Assembly: GCF_005377625.1 (NCBI RefSeq)
Contig: NZ_CP040098.1
Span: forward strand, 2,841,279 to 2,905,278
Reading direction: 5' to 3'
Length of the DNA stretch: 64,000 nucleotides
DNA from: Desulfoglaeba alkanexedens ALDC
GTDB lineage: Bacteria; Desulfobacterota; Syntrophobacteria; Syntrophobacterales; DSM-9756
The position numbers and the translations under genes are program-made. The number at the start of each line of letters is the position of its first letter. The stretch's first letter is position 1. The notes under the pieces are model-generated. The model saw only the letters and a list, made by a program, of their open reading frames with translations, made no database searches and was not told where the DNA came from. Of this stretch, positions 34,808 to 43,091 are shown piece after piece.

Positions 34808-36553
34808 TCAGTTGTGTTGAAACTGGATGTCGTAGAGCCGGCGGTATTCTCCCTGCCGCGTCAGAAGCGTCCGGTGGGTGCCGTCCTCCACGATGCGCCC
34901 CCCGGCGATCACCAGGATTCGATCGGCGAACTGGACGGTGGACAGCCGGTGGGCTATCACGAACGTGGTGCGCCCAGCCATGAGGTTCTCCAGCGCCTTC
35001 TGGACTTCCAATTCGGATTCGCTGTCGAGCGACGAGGTGGCCTCGTCAAGGATCAGGATCGGAGCGTCCCGAAGCAAGGCCCGGGCGATACACAATCGCT
35101 GGCGCTGGCCGCCGGAAAGCTTCACGCCCTGTTCGCCGATCAGCGTATCGAATCCCTCCGGCAGATTCCGAATGAAATCATACGCGTAAGCCGCTCTAGC
35201 GGCGCGCACCACGTCCTCCTCCGATTTGCTCAGGTCCCCGTAGGCGATGTTGTTTCGCACCGTATCGTTGAACAGGAAGGTCTGCTGGGTGACCATGGCG
35301 ATCTGGCTGCGGAGGGACCGGAGGGTTACGTCCCGAACGTCTATGCCGTCGATGAGGACGGCTCCGGAGGTCACGTCGTAGAAGCGGGGGATGAGGTTCA
35401 CCAGGGTGGTTTTTCCGCCGCCGCTGCTGCCCACCAGCGCCACCACCTGGCCGGGCCGGACGCTGAAGTGGACATCGCTGAGCACCGGGTCCACATCGTA
35501 GGCGAAGCTCACGTGCCTGAATTCCACAGATCCCCGAACCGGAGGCATTTCCATGGCGTTGGGTTTTTCGACCAGGGAGCTCTTTTCGTCCAGCACCTCG
35601 TAGACTCGCACGGCGGATGCGATGCCTTTTTGCAGGGTGTTGTTCAGCTTGTTCAGATTCTTCGCCGGTTTGTAAAGCATGAGCAGGGCGCCCAGAAAGG
35701 AAAAGAAGGTCCCCGGCGTGGACATGCCCTGGATCACCTGGTAGCCGCCGTAGCCGATGATGGCGGAAACGCCGACGGATCCGATGAATTCCATGAGCGG
35801 CGATGACAGGGCATCGATCTTCACGGACTTCAGCTGGTAGCGGAGCAGCTTTTGATTCTGGAAGGAAAACCGCTCCTTCTCGTAGTCTTCCATGGCGAAA
35901 GCCTTGACGATGCGCGCTCCACTGAACGTTTCATGCAAGATGACGTTCAGGTCGCCGAAGTTCTTCTGACGCTTCGTGGCCAGTTTCCTGAGGCGCATGC
36001 TGAAGCGGACCAGGGGATAAAAGGCGAGCGGGAGCACGCCCACGGCGATGATGGCGAGCCGCCAGTTCTGGTAGAAGACCACGAACATGAGGCCGATGAT
36101 ACTGAACGTGTCCTTAATGATGCCCGTGCACGCCTTGGTCACGGCGTTTTGAACCTCGTTCACGTCGTGGGTGATGCGACTCATGAGCACGCCCGTCGAA
36201 TGACGGTCGAAAAAATGCAAGGGCATGTCCTGAATGTGGTTGTAGAGCTTCTCGCGAAGGACGGAAATGATCGTCAGTCCCACTGATTCCAGAAAATAGT
36301 CGCTTCCCCACTGGCAAATTACCTTCAAAAGAGACACTGCCAGGAAGACCAGCGGCATGAGTTGCAACATGGTGAAGTTCTTTTCGACGAAGATTTCGTC
36401 CATGACCGGTTTGATGAGGTAGGCGGTCAGGGCGGTGAAGGCGGACACGCCGATCATGCAGACCGCCGCGACGGCCAGCGGCCGCCAAAACGGCTTCAGG
36501 AGTTTCAGCAGGCGTCTCAGGATGTTCAAGGCTACGGATTTTTCTAACGACAT
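34808..36553 (-). CDS. msbA: MsbA-type lipid A ABC flippase
   Basis: 581 aa: six-TM exporter domain (about 15-310) and nucleotide-binding domain with Walker A GSSGGGKTTLV, signature LSGGQRQRLCIARAL, Walker B ILILDEATSSLDSESE and IAHRLST. It flips lipid A-core across the inner membrane. It sits between lpxB and waaA, which supports MsbA over a generic exporter. The start at 36553 overlaps the lpxB end; an upstream ATG at 36562 is possible. Confidence 0.93.
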   Translation of the reverse strand: MSLEKSVALNILRRLLKLLKPFWRPLAVAAVCMIGVSAFTALTAYLIKPVMDEIFVEKNFTMLQLMPLVFLAVSLLKVICQWGSDYFLESVGLTIISVLREKLYNHIQDMPLHFFDRHSTGVLMSRITHDVNEVQNAVTKACTGIIKDTFSIIGLMFVVFYQNWRLAIIAVGVLPLAFYPLVRFSMRLRKLATKRQKNFGDLNVILHETFSGARIVKAFAMEDYEKERFSFQNQKLLRYQLKSVKIDALSSPLMEFIGSVGVSAIIGYGGYQVIQGMSTPGTFFSFLGALLMLYKPAKNLNKLNNTLQKGIASAVRVYEVLDEKSSLVEKPNAMEMPPVRGSVEFRHVSFAYDVDPVLSDVHFSVRPGQVVALVGSSGGGKTTLVNLIPRFYDVTSGAVLIDGIDVRDVTLRSLRSQIAMVTQQTFLFNDTVRNNIAYGDLSKSEEDVVRAARAAYAYDFIRNLPEGFDTLIGEQGVKLSGGQRQRLCIARALLRDAPILILDEATSSLDSESELEVQKALENLMAGRTTFVIAHRLSTVQFADRILVIAGGRIVEDGTHRTLLTRQGEYRRLYDIQFQHN

Positions 36554-37698
36554 GCGTCCCAAACCATCCTCGCGACCCGTTCCGCCACGCCCGGGGTGCC
36601 CAGTTTCCGGGCGACGTCTTTGAGGCGTTCCATCTGAGCCTTGCGGTGCGCGTCGTCTTCGAGCAGCGAGGCGGCCTCCGCCGCGATGCGTTCGGGCGAA
36701 GCGTCGCCCTGGACGAGTTCCGGGCAGACCCGTTCGCCGGCAATCAGGTTGGGAAGGCCGATGTGTTCGACGCGCACCAAGTGTCGCCCTAAAGTGTATT
36801 CAAAGGGTGAAACCTTGTAAATAATGACCATGGGGGTTCCCAGGAGGGCCGTTTCCAGGGTGACGGTCCCGGAAGCGGTGACGACCAGGTCGCAGGCCCG
36901 GATCACGCCGTAGGGATCTTCGGCCACCACCCGAAGGGGAAGCCGGTGTTCGCCGGCCGTCGCTTCAAGGACGGGAACCAGTTCAATATCAGCCGCCGGA
37001 ACCAGGAAGCGCACGCCGGAAAACCGGCGGGCCAGGATTTCCGCGGTATGAAGGAGGACGGGAAACAGGCGCCGAACTTCCCCGGGACGGCTTCCGGGCA
37101 GAAGTCCCACAACGGGACCCGTCCGTGAACCGCCTCTCCCGGAGCCTCCCGGAACCCTCCGGTACCGCTCGAAGGCCTGCGCTTTCGAGGGCGCCGAATG
37201 TATGTGGTCCATCAGCGGATGGCCCACGTAGGTCACTTCCAGGCCGTGCCGGCGGTAGAAGGCTTCTTCAAAGGGAAGGATCACCGCCATTCGGTCCACG
37301 AACTTCTTCAGAGTCCGGACGCGCCCCGGCCTCCAGGCCCACACCTGGGGGCTGATATAGTGAAAGACCTTGATGCCGAGCCGGTGAGCCAATCGGCCCA
37401 GAATGAAGTTGAAGTCGGGGAAATCGATGAGAACGACCAAGTCGGGTCGTTCATCCCGGAGATGGCCGGCCACGCGCCGCCATGTGTGCGCAATGGCTTT
37501 CGCCCGCCCGAACACTTCCATGACGCCGATGAGTGAAAGATCACGATAATGGCCGACCAGCCGGGCACCTTCGGCAGCCAGCCGATCGCCGCCGAGGCAG
37601 GCGGCGGAGACGTGAGGGTCCAGCCGACGCAGTTGCCGCAGGAGCGAGGCGCCGTGCAGGTCTCCCGAAGCCTCACCGGCGCTCAGAAAGATCTTCAC
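36544..37698 (-). CDS. lpxB: Lipid-A-disaccharide synthase LpxB
   Basis: 384 aa, family length. VKIFLSAGEASGDLHGASLL is the conserved start, and GLLPGSRPGEVRRLFPVLL with MVIIYKVSPFEYTLGRHLVR the C-terminal half. It joins UDP-2,3-diacylglucosamine and lipid X. The GTG at 37698 overlaps the preceding stop (GTGA) and has GAGG close upstream; a frame to 37815 is rejected. It follows the LpxI fusion that supplies lipid X. Confidence 0.95.
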   Translation of the reverse strand: MKIFLSAGEASGDLHGASLLRQLRRLDPHVSAACLGGDRLAAEGARLVGHYRDLSLIGVMEVFGRAKAIAHTWRRVAGHLRDERPDLVVLIDFPDFNFILGRLAHRLGIKVFHYISPQVWAWRPGRVRTLKKFVDRMAVILPFEEAFYRRHGLEVTYVGHPLMDHIHSAPSKAQAFERYRRVPGGSGRGGSRTGPVVGLLPGSRPGEVRRLFPVLLHTAEILARRFSGVRFLVPAADIELVPVLEATAGEHRLPLRVVAEDPYGVIRACDLVVTASGTVTLETALLGTPMVIIYKVSPFEYTLGRHLVRVEHIGLPNLIAGERVCPELVQGDASPERIAAEAASLLEDDAHRKAQMERLKDVARKLGTPGVAERVARMVWDACR

Positions 37699-39611
37699 GG
37701 CCTCGCTTCGCTTTTCCGCCACAGGGCCTGTATCGACTCCTGGATCTGCCGGGATATCTCCAGCGCCACGGCCAGGGCGTTCCGGCCTTGCTCGCCGTCC
37801 ACGCAGGGTGGGCAACCACTCCGGACAGACTCGATGAAGGCTCCGATTTCTTCTTCCAGCGCGTCCCGTTCCTCCACTTCCAACTCTTCCGCCGAAATTT
37901 CCGGAAACCCCGACTCCTCCAGGTCGGGTTCCTTTCGGTACATGAAGGCGCGGCGGATGCCGTAGTCCGCCACCAGGTAACAGTCGGCCTGGAAGATCCG
38001 GATCCGGCGCAGGTTCTTGACCGATATCCGGCTGGCGGTGAGGTTCGCGACTGCTCTATTGGCGAACTCGATCCTCACGTTGGCAATGTCCGGAAGCGCC
38101 GTGAGCACCGGAACGCCGGAAGCCGAGATCTTGACCACGGGGGACCGGACCAGGTGGAGCGCGATGTCGATGTCGTGGATCATTAAATCCAGGACCACGT
38201 TGACTTCGATTCCGCGTTCGTTGAAAAGGGCCAACCGATGGGCTTCGATGAACATGGGATGCCGGATGTGAGGGGCTACGGTGCGGAAGGCGGGATTGAA
38301 CCGTTCCAGGTGGCCTACCTGGAGGACGCGCTGCTTCCGTCTGGCCAGCGCCACCAAGTCGTCCGCTTCGGCAAGCGACGGCGTCATGGGTTTCTCGACC
38401 AGCACGTGGACGCCGGCTTCCAGAAAATCACGAGCGATGGCGTAATGCTCCGGGGTGGGCGTGGCAATGCTCACCGCGTCCACGCGGCCCAGGAGTTCCC
38501 GGTGGCTCGTGTACGCTTGAGTTTGAACAGCCTTGGCCACTTCTTCGGCGCGGGACCGGTTGATGTCTGCCACCCCCACGAGATTCGCCGACGGGAGCCC
38601 GGCGTATTTCTGAGCATGAAAGAAGCCCAGGTAACCGACCCCGACGACGCCGACTCGAACGGCATCGGGCGCCCGTTCACAGGTGACGAAGACCCGGGGA
38701 AGCGGCTTTTCGGCGGAGCCGCGGCCGGCGTCCTTTCCCGCAGGCTCAGCCGTGACCTCGGGCTCCACCGGAGCCTCGCCGCCTTTTCGCGCCACGATGG
38801 TGATCCCGGCTCGGTCGGCTTCGGCGACCGTCTCCTCCAAGTCGAAGATGAGGGTGCGGCCGGCTTCCACGGCCAGCACCTTGGCCTTGACGTCCTTCAT
38901 GGCCTGGATCGTCGTCGGCCCCACGACGGGCACATCGAACCGGATGTCCTGGATCGGTTTGCAGACTTTGACCACCACGGCACCTTCCGCGCAGAGGGCG
39001 CCGCCGCGGCGTATGGTGGCGTCGGTACCGTCTATTCCTTCCACCGCCAGCACGGACTGGTCCTTGACCACCAGGCACTGGCCGATGTCCAAGTGCCCGA
39101 CGGCCTTGGCCAGTTCCCACCCGAATTCCACGTCGAGCCGCTCCCTGGCGTTGGGTTTTCTCCGGGTGAGGATCCCTTCCGGGGCCAGCAGAGACGGCAA
39201 AAAAAGCGTGGAAGGCTCAATCCGGATGCCCTCGCTTTCCAGTTCCGCCGCCAGGGCCCGCAGGAGGGAGTCGTCCTTCTTGTTGTGCAGGTTCCGCAGG
39301 AGCTTCAGCGCGCGCCAGTCCGGCCGGATGCGGGCATAAAGCTTCGTCTTGTTGATGGACCCGGCCATAGCGGCGCGCCGGATGCCATCCTTGCGGAAAG
39401 CCTTGATCAGGCGGCTCAGCTGACCCAGCTTGACCCAGTGGAGGCTTTCCACGTGATCGGCCAAGGCGGGGTCGGTTTCGCCCTCAAAGCCCACGGCGGT
39501 CACCGTGTAGCCGGCACGGCAGGCACCTTCCGCGAAAAGAAGCGGAAACTGGCCGCCGCCCGCGATCAGGCCGATGCGCCGGCGGGACAGAGTGGTGTGT
39601 TCTTCGCTCAT
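37695..39611 (-). CDS. lpxI: LpxI (UDP-2,3-diacylglucosamine hydrolase) fused to a Gfo/Idh/MocA oxidoreductase
   Basis: 638 aa with two complete domains in one frame. Residues 11-274 are LpxI (IGLIAGGGQFPLLFAEGA, GSINKTKLY, FDVPVVGPTTIQAMK with the catalytic-region Asp). A Pro/Glu/Ala linker spans about 275-317. Residues 318-638 are a Gfo/Idh/MocA-type oxidoreductase (VGVVGVGYLGFFHAQKYAGL nucleotide fold, HVLVEKPMTP). LpxI makes lipid X for LpxB, encoded next. In related bacteria an oxidoreductase gene often stands between lpxI and lpxB; here they are fused. The oxidoreductase substrate is unknown; a UDP-sugar step in lipid A modification is a guess from position. Confidence 0.92.
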   Translation of the reverse strand: MSEEHTTLSRRRIGLIAGGGQFPLLFAEGACRAGYTVTAVGFEGETDPALADHVESLHWVKLGQLSRLIKAFRKDGIRRAAMAGSINKTKLYARIRPDWRALKLLRNLHNKKDDSLLRALAAELESEGIRIEPSTLFLPSLLAPEGILTRRKPNARERLDVEFGWELAKAVGHLDIGQCLVVKDQSVLAVEGIDGTDATIRRGGALCAEGAVVVKVCKPIQDIRFDVPVVGPTTIQAMKDVKAKVLAVEAGRTLIFDLEETVAEADRAGITIVARKGGEAPVEPEVTAEPAGKDAGRGSAEKPLPRVFVTCERAPDAVRVGVVGVGYLGFFHAQKYAGLPSANLVGVADINRSRAEEVAKAVQTQAYTSHRELLGRVDAVSIATPTPEHYAIARDFLEAGVHVLVEKPMTPSLAEADDLVALARRKQRVLQVGHLERFNPAFRTVAPHIRHPMFIEAHRLALFNERGIEVNVVLDLMIHDIDIALHLVRSPVVKISASGVPVLTALPDIANVRIEFANRAVANLTASRISVKNLRRIRIFQADCYLVADYGIRRAFMYRKEPDLEESGFPEISAEELEVEERDALEEEIGAFIESVRSGCPPCVDGEQGRNALAVALEISRQIQESIQALWRKSEARP

Positions 39612-39653
39612 GGTCGTCTCACAATGCCAAAGCACGGCGCGGCCGATCTCCCG

Positions 39654-40427
39654 TCACCGAGTCACGCCCCTTTCGGAATGCCGGACGAAATCCACCAGGA
39701 TCTTCACTTCAGGCACATGGTCCGATTCCTGATCCGCCCTTTCGAGGGCTTCCTGCAGTGTCAGGCCGGATCGGAAAAGCGTCTTGTAGGCCCGTTTGAG
39801 CGCGAGGATCGTTTCGTCGGAAAAGCCCTTCCTTTTGAGCCCGATGAAGTTCGGCCCGTAAAGCTTGGCGGGAACGCCGGATACCAGCATGTAGGGCGGA
39901 ATATCCTTGTTGATCCCGGCCATCCCGCCGATGTAGGCGTGCGTGCCGATCCGCACGAACTGGTGCACCGCGGAAAGACCTCCGACCACCGCGTGGTCGT
40001 CGATGTGGACGTGTCCAGCGAGTGTGGCGGCGTTGGCCATGATCACACCGCTTCCGATGACGCAGTCGTGGGCCACGTGGGCGTAGGCCATGATGAGGTT
40101 GTCGTCGCCCATCCGCGTGACGCCGCCTCCCCCTTCGGTTCCCCGATGGATCGTGGCGTATTCGCGGATGATGTTCCGGTTGCCGATGACGAGCCGCGTC
40201 GGGCCGCCCCGGTACTTGAGGTCCTGCGGAGCGAAACCGATGGCCGAAAAGGGGAAGATCTGGTTGTCTTCTCCGATGGTCGTCCATCCGTCGATCATGG
40301 CATGGGCTCCGACCACTGTTCCGGATCCGATCGTCACGTTGGGTCCGATCACGCTGTAGGCGTGCACCACTACGGTGTCCGCCAGTTCGGCCTTGGGATC
40401 TACAATCGCTGTCGGGTGGATCTCCAT
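39654..40427 (-). CDS. lpxA: UDP-N-acetylglucosamine acyltransferase LpxA
   Basis: 257 aa, typical length. Left-handed beta-helix hexapeptides run from MEIHPTAIVDPKAELADTVV to about residue 190, with catalytic His in AYAHVAHDCVIG; the C-terminal helical domain follows (GLKRKGFSDETILALKRAYK). First step of lipid A synthesis. The ATG at 40427 has AAGG 7 nt upstream; the frame to 40577 is rejected. Confidence 0.96.
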   Translation of the reverse strand: MEIHPTAIVDPKAELADTVVVHAYSVIGPNVTIGSGTVVGAHAMIDGWTTIGEDNQIFPFSAIGFAPQDLKYRGGPTRLVIGNRNIIREYATIHRGTEGGGGVTRMGDDNLIMAYAHVAHDCVIGSGVIMANAATLAGHVHIDDHAVVGGLSAVHQFVRIGTHAYIGGMAGINKDIPPYMLVSGVPAKLYGPNFIGLKRKGFSDETILALKRAYKTLFRSGLTLQEALERADQESDHVPEVKILVDFVRHSERGVTR

Positions 40428-40563
40428 GATTTCCCTTGCCGCCTCCGTGGGGTTCACTTGCGCTTCGGCGAATGGCCTGGCGGAAGGCCGGCGGGGCGAA
40501 GGGGGAGGTCCTTCGCCCCGGCGGGTTTCCGCGCAACTGAATCGGTCGCTGATGCGTCGGGCG

Positions 40564-41004
40564 CTACGCAATCGCATCGCTTTCGACGGTCGCCATCAGT
40601 TCCCCTTCGGCCACGAGCTGTTCGTTCACGTAGGCTTCGCCCTTCATCTTGAAGATGGGGCCCTTCCGCTTCATGATCTTCAACTTGAGGATCAACTGGT
40701 CTCCAGGACGCACCGGCCGCCTGAAGCGCACCTTGTCCATACCAAGGAAATAGACCGGTGCATTTTTCGGCTTCTCCATCACCTGGAACGCCAGGATGCC
40801 TCCCGTTTGGGCCAGCGCTTCCATGATGAGTACTCCCGGCATCAACGGTCGCCCCGGGAAGTGACCCTGGAAGAAAGGTTCGTTGATGGTGACGTTCTTC
40901 AAGCCCACCACCGAATCTTCGTTGATTTCCAATATGCGGTCCACAAGAAGGAACGGATAGCGGTGCGGCAAGGTCGCGATAATCTCCTCAATCGTTCGAC
41001 TCAT
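40564..41004 (-). CDS. fabZ: 3-hydroxyacyl-ACP dehydratase FabZ
   Basis: 146 aa. [16 protein letters not shown] and [20 protein letters not shown] carry the catalytic His and Glu of the hot-dog fold. It dehydrates 3-hydroxyacyl-ACP in fatty acid synthesis and balances the supply used by LpxA/LpxD. It overlaps the lpxD end by 17 nt. Confidence 0.97.
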   Translation of the reverse strand: MSRTIEEIIATLPHRYPFLLVDRILEINEDSVVGLKNVTINEPFFQGHFPGRPLMPGVLIMEALAQTGGILAFQVMEKPKNAPVYFLGMDKVRFRRPVRPGDQLILKLKIMKRKGPIFKMKGEAYVNEQLVAEGELMATVESDAIA

Positions 41005-42088
41005 GGACCTCGTCCTCCTCGGCCTGCGGGCGCAGCTGTTTCAGGTAGCCTTCAAGCTCTGCGACGCGCTTTTGAAGTTCGCGGATCTGGTTTTTCATGC
41101 GCGGCAGCCGCTGGATGTTCGCATGGGTCCGGAACCATTGCCGGTGCTCCACAGCAGGACTTCCAATCAGATCCTTGCCCGGTTCCACCGAATGAGCGAC
41201 TCCCGATTGAGCCCCGACGCGGACGGCGTCGCCGAGTTCGATATGGCCGACTACGCCCACCTGGCCTCCGAGCACCACGTGGCGGCCCAGCCGAGTGCTT
41301 CCGGCGATTCCCACCTGGGCGACCAGAAGGGAATGTTCGCCCACCACCACGTTGTGGGCCAACTGCACGAGGTTGTCGATCTTCGTTCCCCGCTGGATCC
41401 AGGTCTTTCCGAAGGTCGCTCGATCGACGGTGCAGTTCGCCCCGATTTCCACATCGTCGTCGATCTGAACGATCCCCGACTGCGGGATCTTGACGTGACG
41501 GCCCTGTTCGTCCTGGGCGAAACCGTAGCCGTCGCTTCCAATCACGGTTCCGCTGTGCACAATCACCCGGTCGCCGATGCGGCATCCGTCCAGAATGTAC
41601 ACGCCGGGGTAGATCAGGCAGTCTTCGCCGACACTTACGCCGCATCCGATATAGGCGGACCCGTAGACCCGCGTCCGGGCTCCGATCCGGGAGCCTGAAC
41701 CCAGGTGAACCAGAGGGCCCACGCGCACCTCGGGGCCCAGCTCGACGCCCTCGGCCACGAACGCCGTCTCATGCACCCCGTCGTTCAAAGGCGGCAGGCG
41801 GTGGAAGAGCTGTGCGGCGCGGGCCATGGTCAGGTAGGGCCGTTCGGACAGGAGAAGAGGTCGGTCCATGGTGTCGGCCAGCGACGGCTCCACCACGATG
41901 GCTCCTGCCCGGGAACGAGGCACCATGGAAGCGTACTTTGCATTGGCGAGAAAGCTCAGGCGATCCGGTTCCGCCGCTTCCAGAGGGCCGACCCCGCGGA
42001 TGACGATCGCCGGATCCCCGCGGTACGGCACGCCAAGAATTTCAGCGAGTTCCCCCAGCGTATAGGCCGACTTTTGATGGACGGTCAT
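40988..42088 (-). CDS. lpxD: UDP-3-O-acylglucosamine N-acyltransferase LpxD
   Basis: 366 aa: N-terminal uridine-binding domain ([20 protein letters not shown]), hexapeptide beta-helix (about 100-290) with catalytic His in [15 protein letters not shown], and a C-terminal coiled coil ([19 protein letters not shown]). Third acyltransfer step of lipid A synthesis. Preceded by skp with a 47-nt gap. Confidence 0.96.
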   Translation of the reverse strand: MTVHQKSAYTLGELAEILGVPYRGDPAIVIRGVGPLEAAEPDRLSFLANAKYASMVPRSRAGAIVVEPSLADTMDRPLLLSERPYLTMARAAQLFHRLPPLNDGVHETAFVAEGVELGPEVRVGPLVHLGSGSRIGARTRVYGSAYIGCGVSVGEDCLIYPGVYILDGCRIGDRVIVHSGTVIGSDGYGFAQDEQGRHVKIPQSGIVQIDDDVEIGANCTVDRATFGKTWIQRGTKIDNLVQLAHNVVVGEHSLLVAQVGIAGSTRLGRHVVLGGQVGVVGHIELGDAVRVGAQSGVAHSVEPGKDLIGSPAVEHRQWFRTHANIQRLPRMKNQIRELQKRVAELEGYLKQLRPQAEEDEVHESND

Positions 42089-42135
42089 GGTGGTGTTCTT
42101 CCTCCAGGGGGATGCAGACTCCCTGAACGGCCGGG

Positions 42136-42672
42136 CTAGGGTTTCGCCGGTCCTGCCTTGTCCAGTTCATTGATCACCGCTTTGGTGAGGTCCGTTTTTT
42201 CTGTGGCGTAAACCAGGCCGCCTTTTTGAACTTCAAAAATGTAGTCGTATTTTTGATCCTTTCCCATCTTCTGCACGATTTCTATGATCTTGTCGATGAT
42301 CGGGGCGGTGAGTTTCTGGGACAAGCGGTTCAGTTCCGTGTTGGTCTGCATGAGAAGCTTTTCGCCTTCGGACTGCATCTGCCGGAGTTCGGTGACTTTT
42401 TTCCTTTTCGCCTCGTCATCCAGCATGGCCTGCTGCTTTTCGAAGGATTCCCGCGCCTTCTGGAACGCATCCGACTTCTCCTCGACCTCCGACTCCATTT
42501 CCGCCTTCTTGGCCTGGAATTCTTCCTTGGCTTGCTTCCCCCACCGGGACTGATCCAGGACAGCCTGAAGGTCGAAGTAGCCGATCTTCACATCCGCTCC
42601 ATGAGCCGGCGGTAGCGCAACGCTTGCCAGTAAGCCGAAAACGACCGCAACAGATGCTAGAAACTTTTTCAT
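42136..42672 (-). CDS. skp: Periplasmic chaperone Skp/OmpH
   Basis: 178 aa with a signal peptide (about 1-26, ending LPPAHGA) and the [20 protein letters not shown] start of mature Skp, then long charged tentacle helices (about 45-115). It holds unfolded outer membrane proteins for BamA. bamA lies upstream but is separated by a repeat-filled gap of about 420 nt. Confidence 0.92.
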   Translation of the reverse strand: MKKFLASVAVVFGLLASVALPPAHGADVKIGYFDLQAVLDQSRWGKQAKEEFQAKKAEMESEVEEKSDAFQKARESFEKQQAMLDDEAKRKKVTELRQMQSEGEKLLMQTNTELNRLSQKLTAPIIDKIIEIVQKMGKDQKYDYIFEVQKGGLVYATEKTDLTKAVINELDKAGPAKP

Positions 42673-42689
42673 GCAACTCTCCTCTTAGC

Positions 42690-43030
42690 GCTTGCTCAAA
42701 AACAAGCTCACAAAAGTTGGGCTCTGAGGTTACTTCTCCTTGTAGGAGCGGGCTTGCCCGCGACCCGTAAAACCGGCAACACCCCGTTGACCCTGATCGG
42801 CGGCAAGCCGGCTCCTACAAAAAGGGAAAAGGGCCGGTGTTCCGTCACGGGGCAGCCTCGATTTTCCGTTATCGGTAGGAGCGGGCTTGCCCGCGACCCG
42901 TAAAACCGGCAATACCCCGTTGACTTTGATCGCCGGCAAGCCGGCTCCTACAAGGCATCAATCGCTCCTTAAGTGCCGTTCGCGAACCGCCCCTACGCGA
43001 AAAAAAACGGACACTCAATCCCCAAAAGAG
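42690..43030. repeat. BIME-like repeat, copy B (two cores)
   Basis: Starts GCTTGCTCAAAAACAAGCTC, holds two cores with arms GTAGGAGCGGGCTTGCCCGC and CGGCAAGCCGGCTCCTAC at about 42744-42819 and 42876-42951, and ends with CGAACCGCCCCTACGCGAAA-AAACGGACACTCAATCC near 43020. The last segment is the reverse complement of the start of copy C (55126-55315). It fills nearly all of 42673-43091 between skp and bamA; no gene is present there. Confidence 0.88.
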
Positions 43031-43091
43031 TCAAGGGTATTCTCGGGCAGCTTTTTACTGCCTTGCAGTCTGAAATTCACCGTTTCGTTTA

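Noticed and set aside
38238-40652. 804-codon plus-strand frame opposite lpxI and lpxA
   Set aside because: It crosses two confirmed genes on the other strand and has no recognisable domain.
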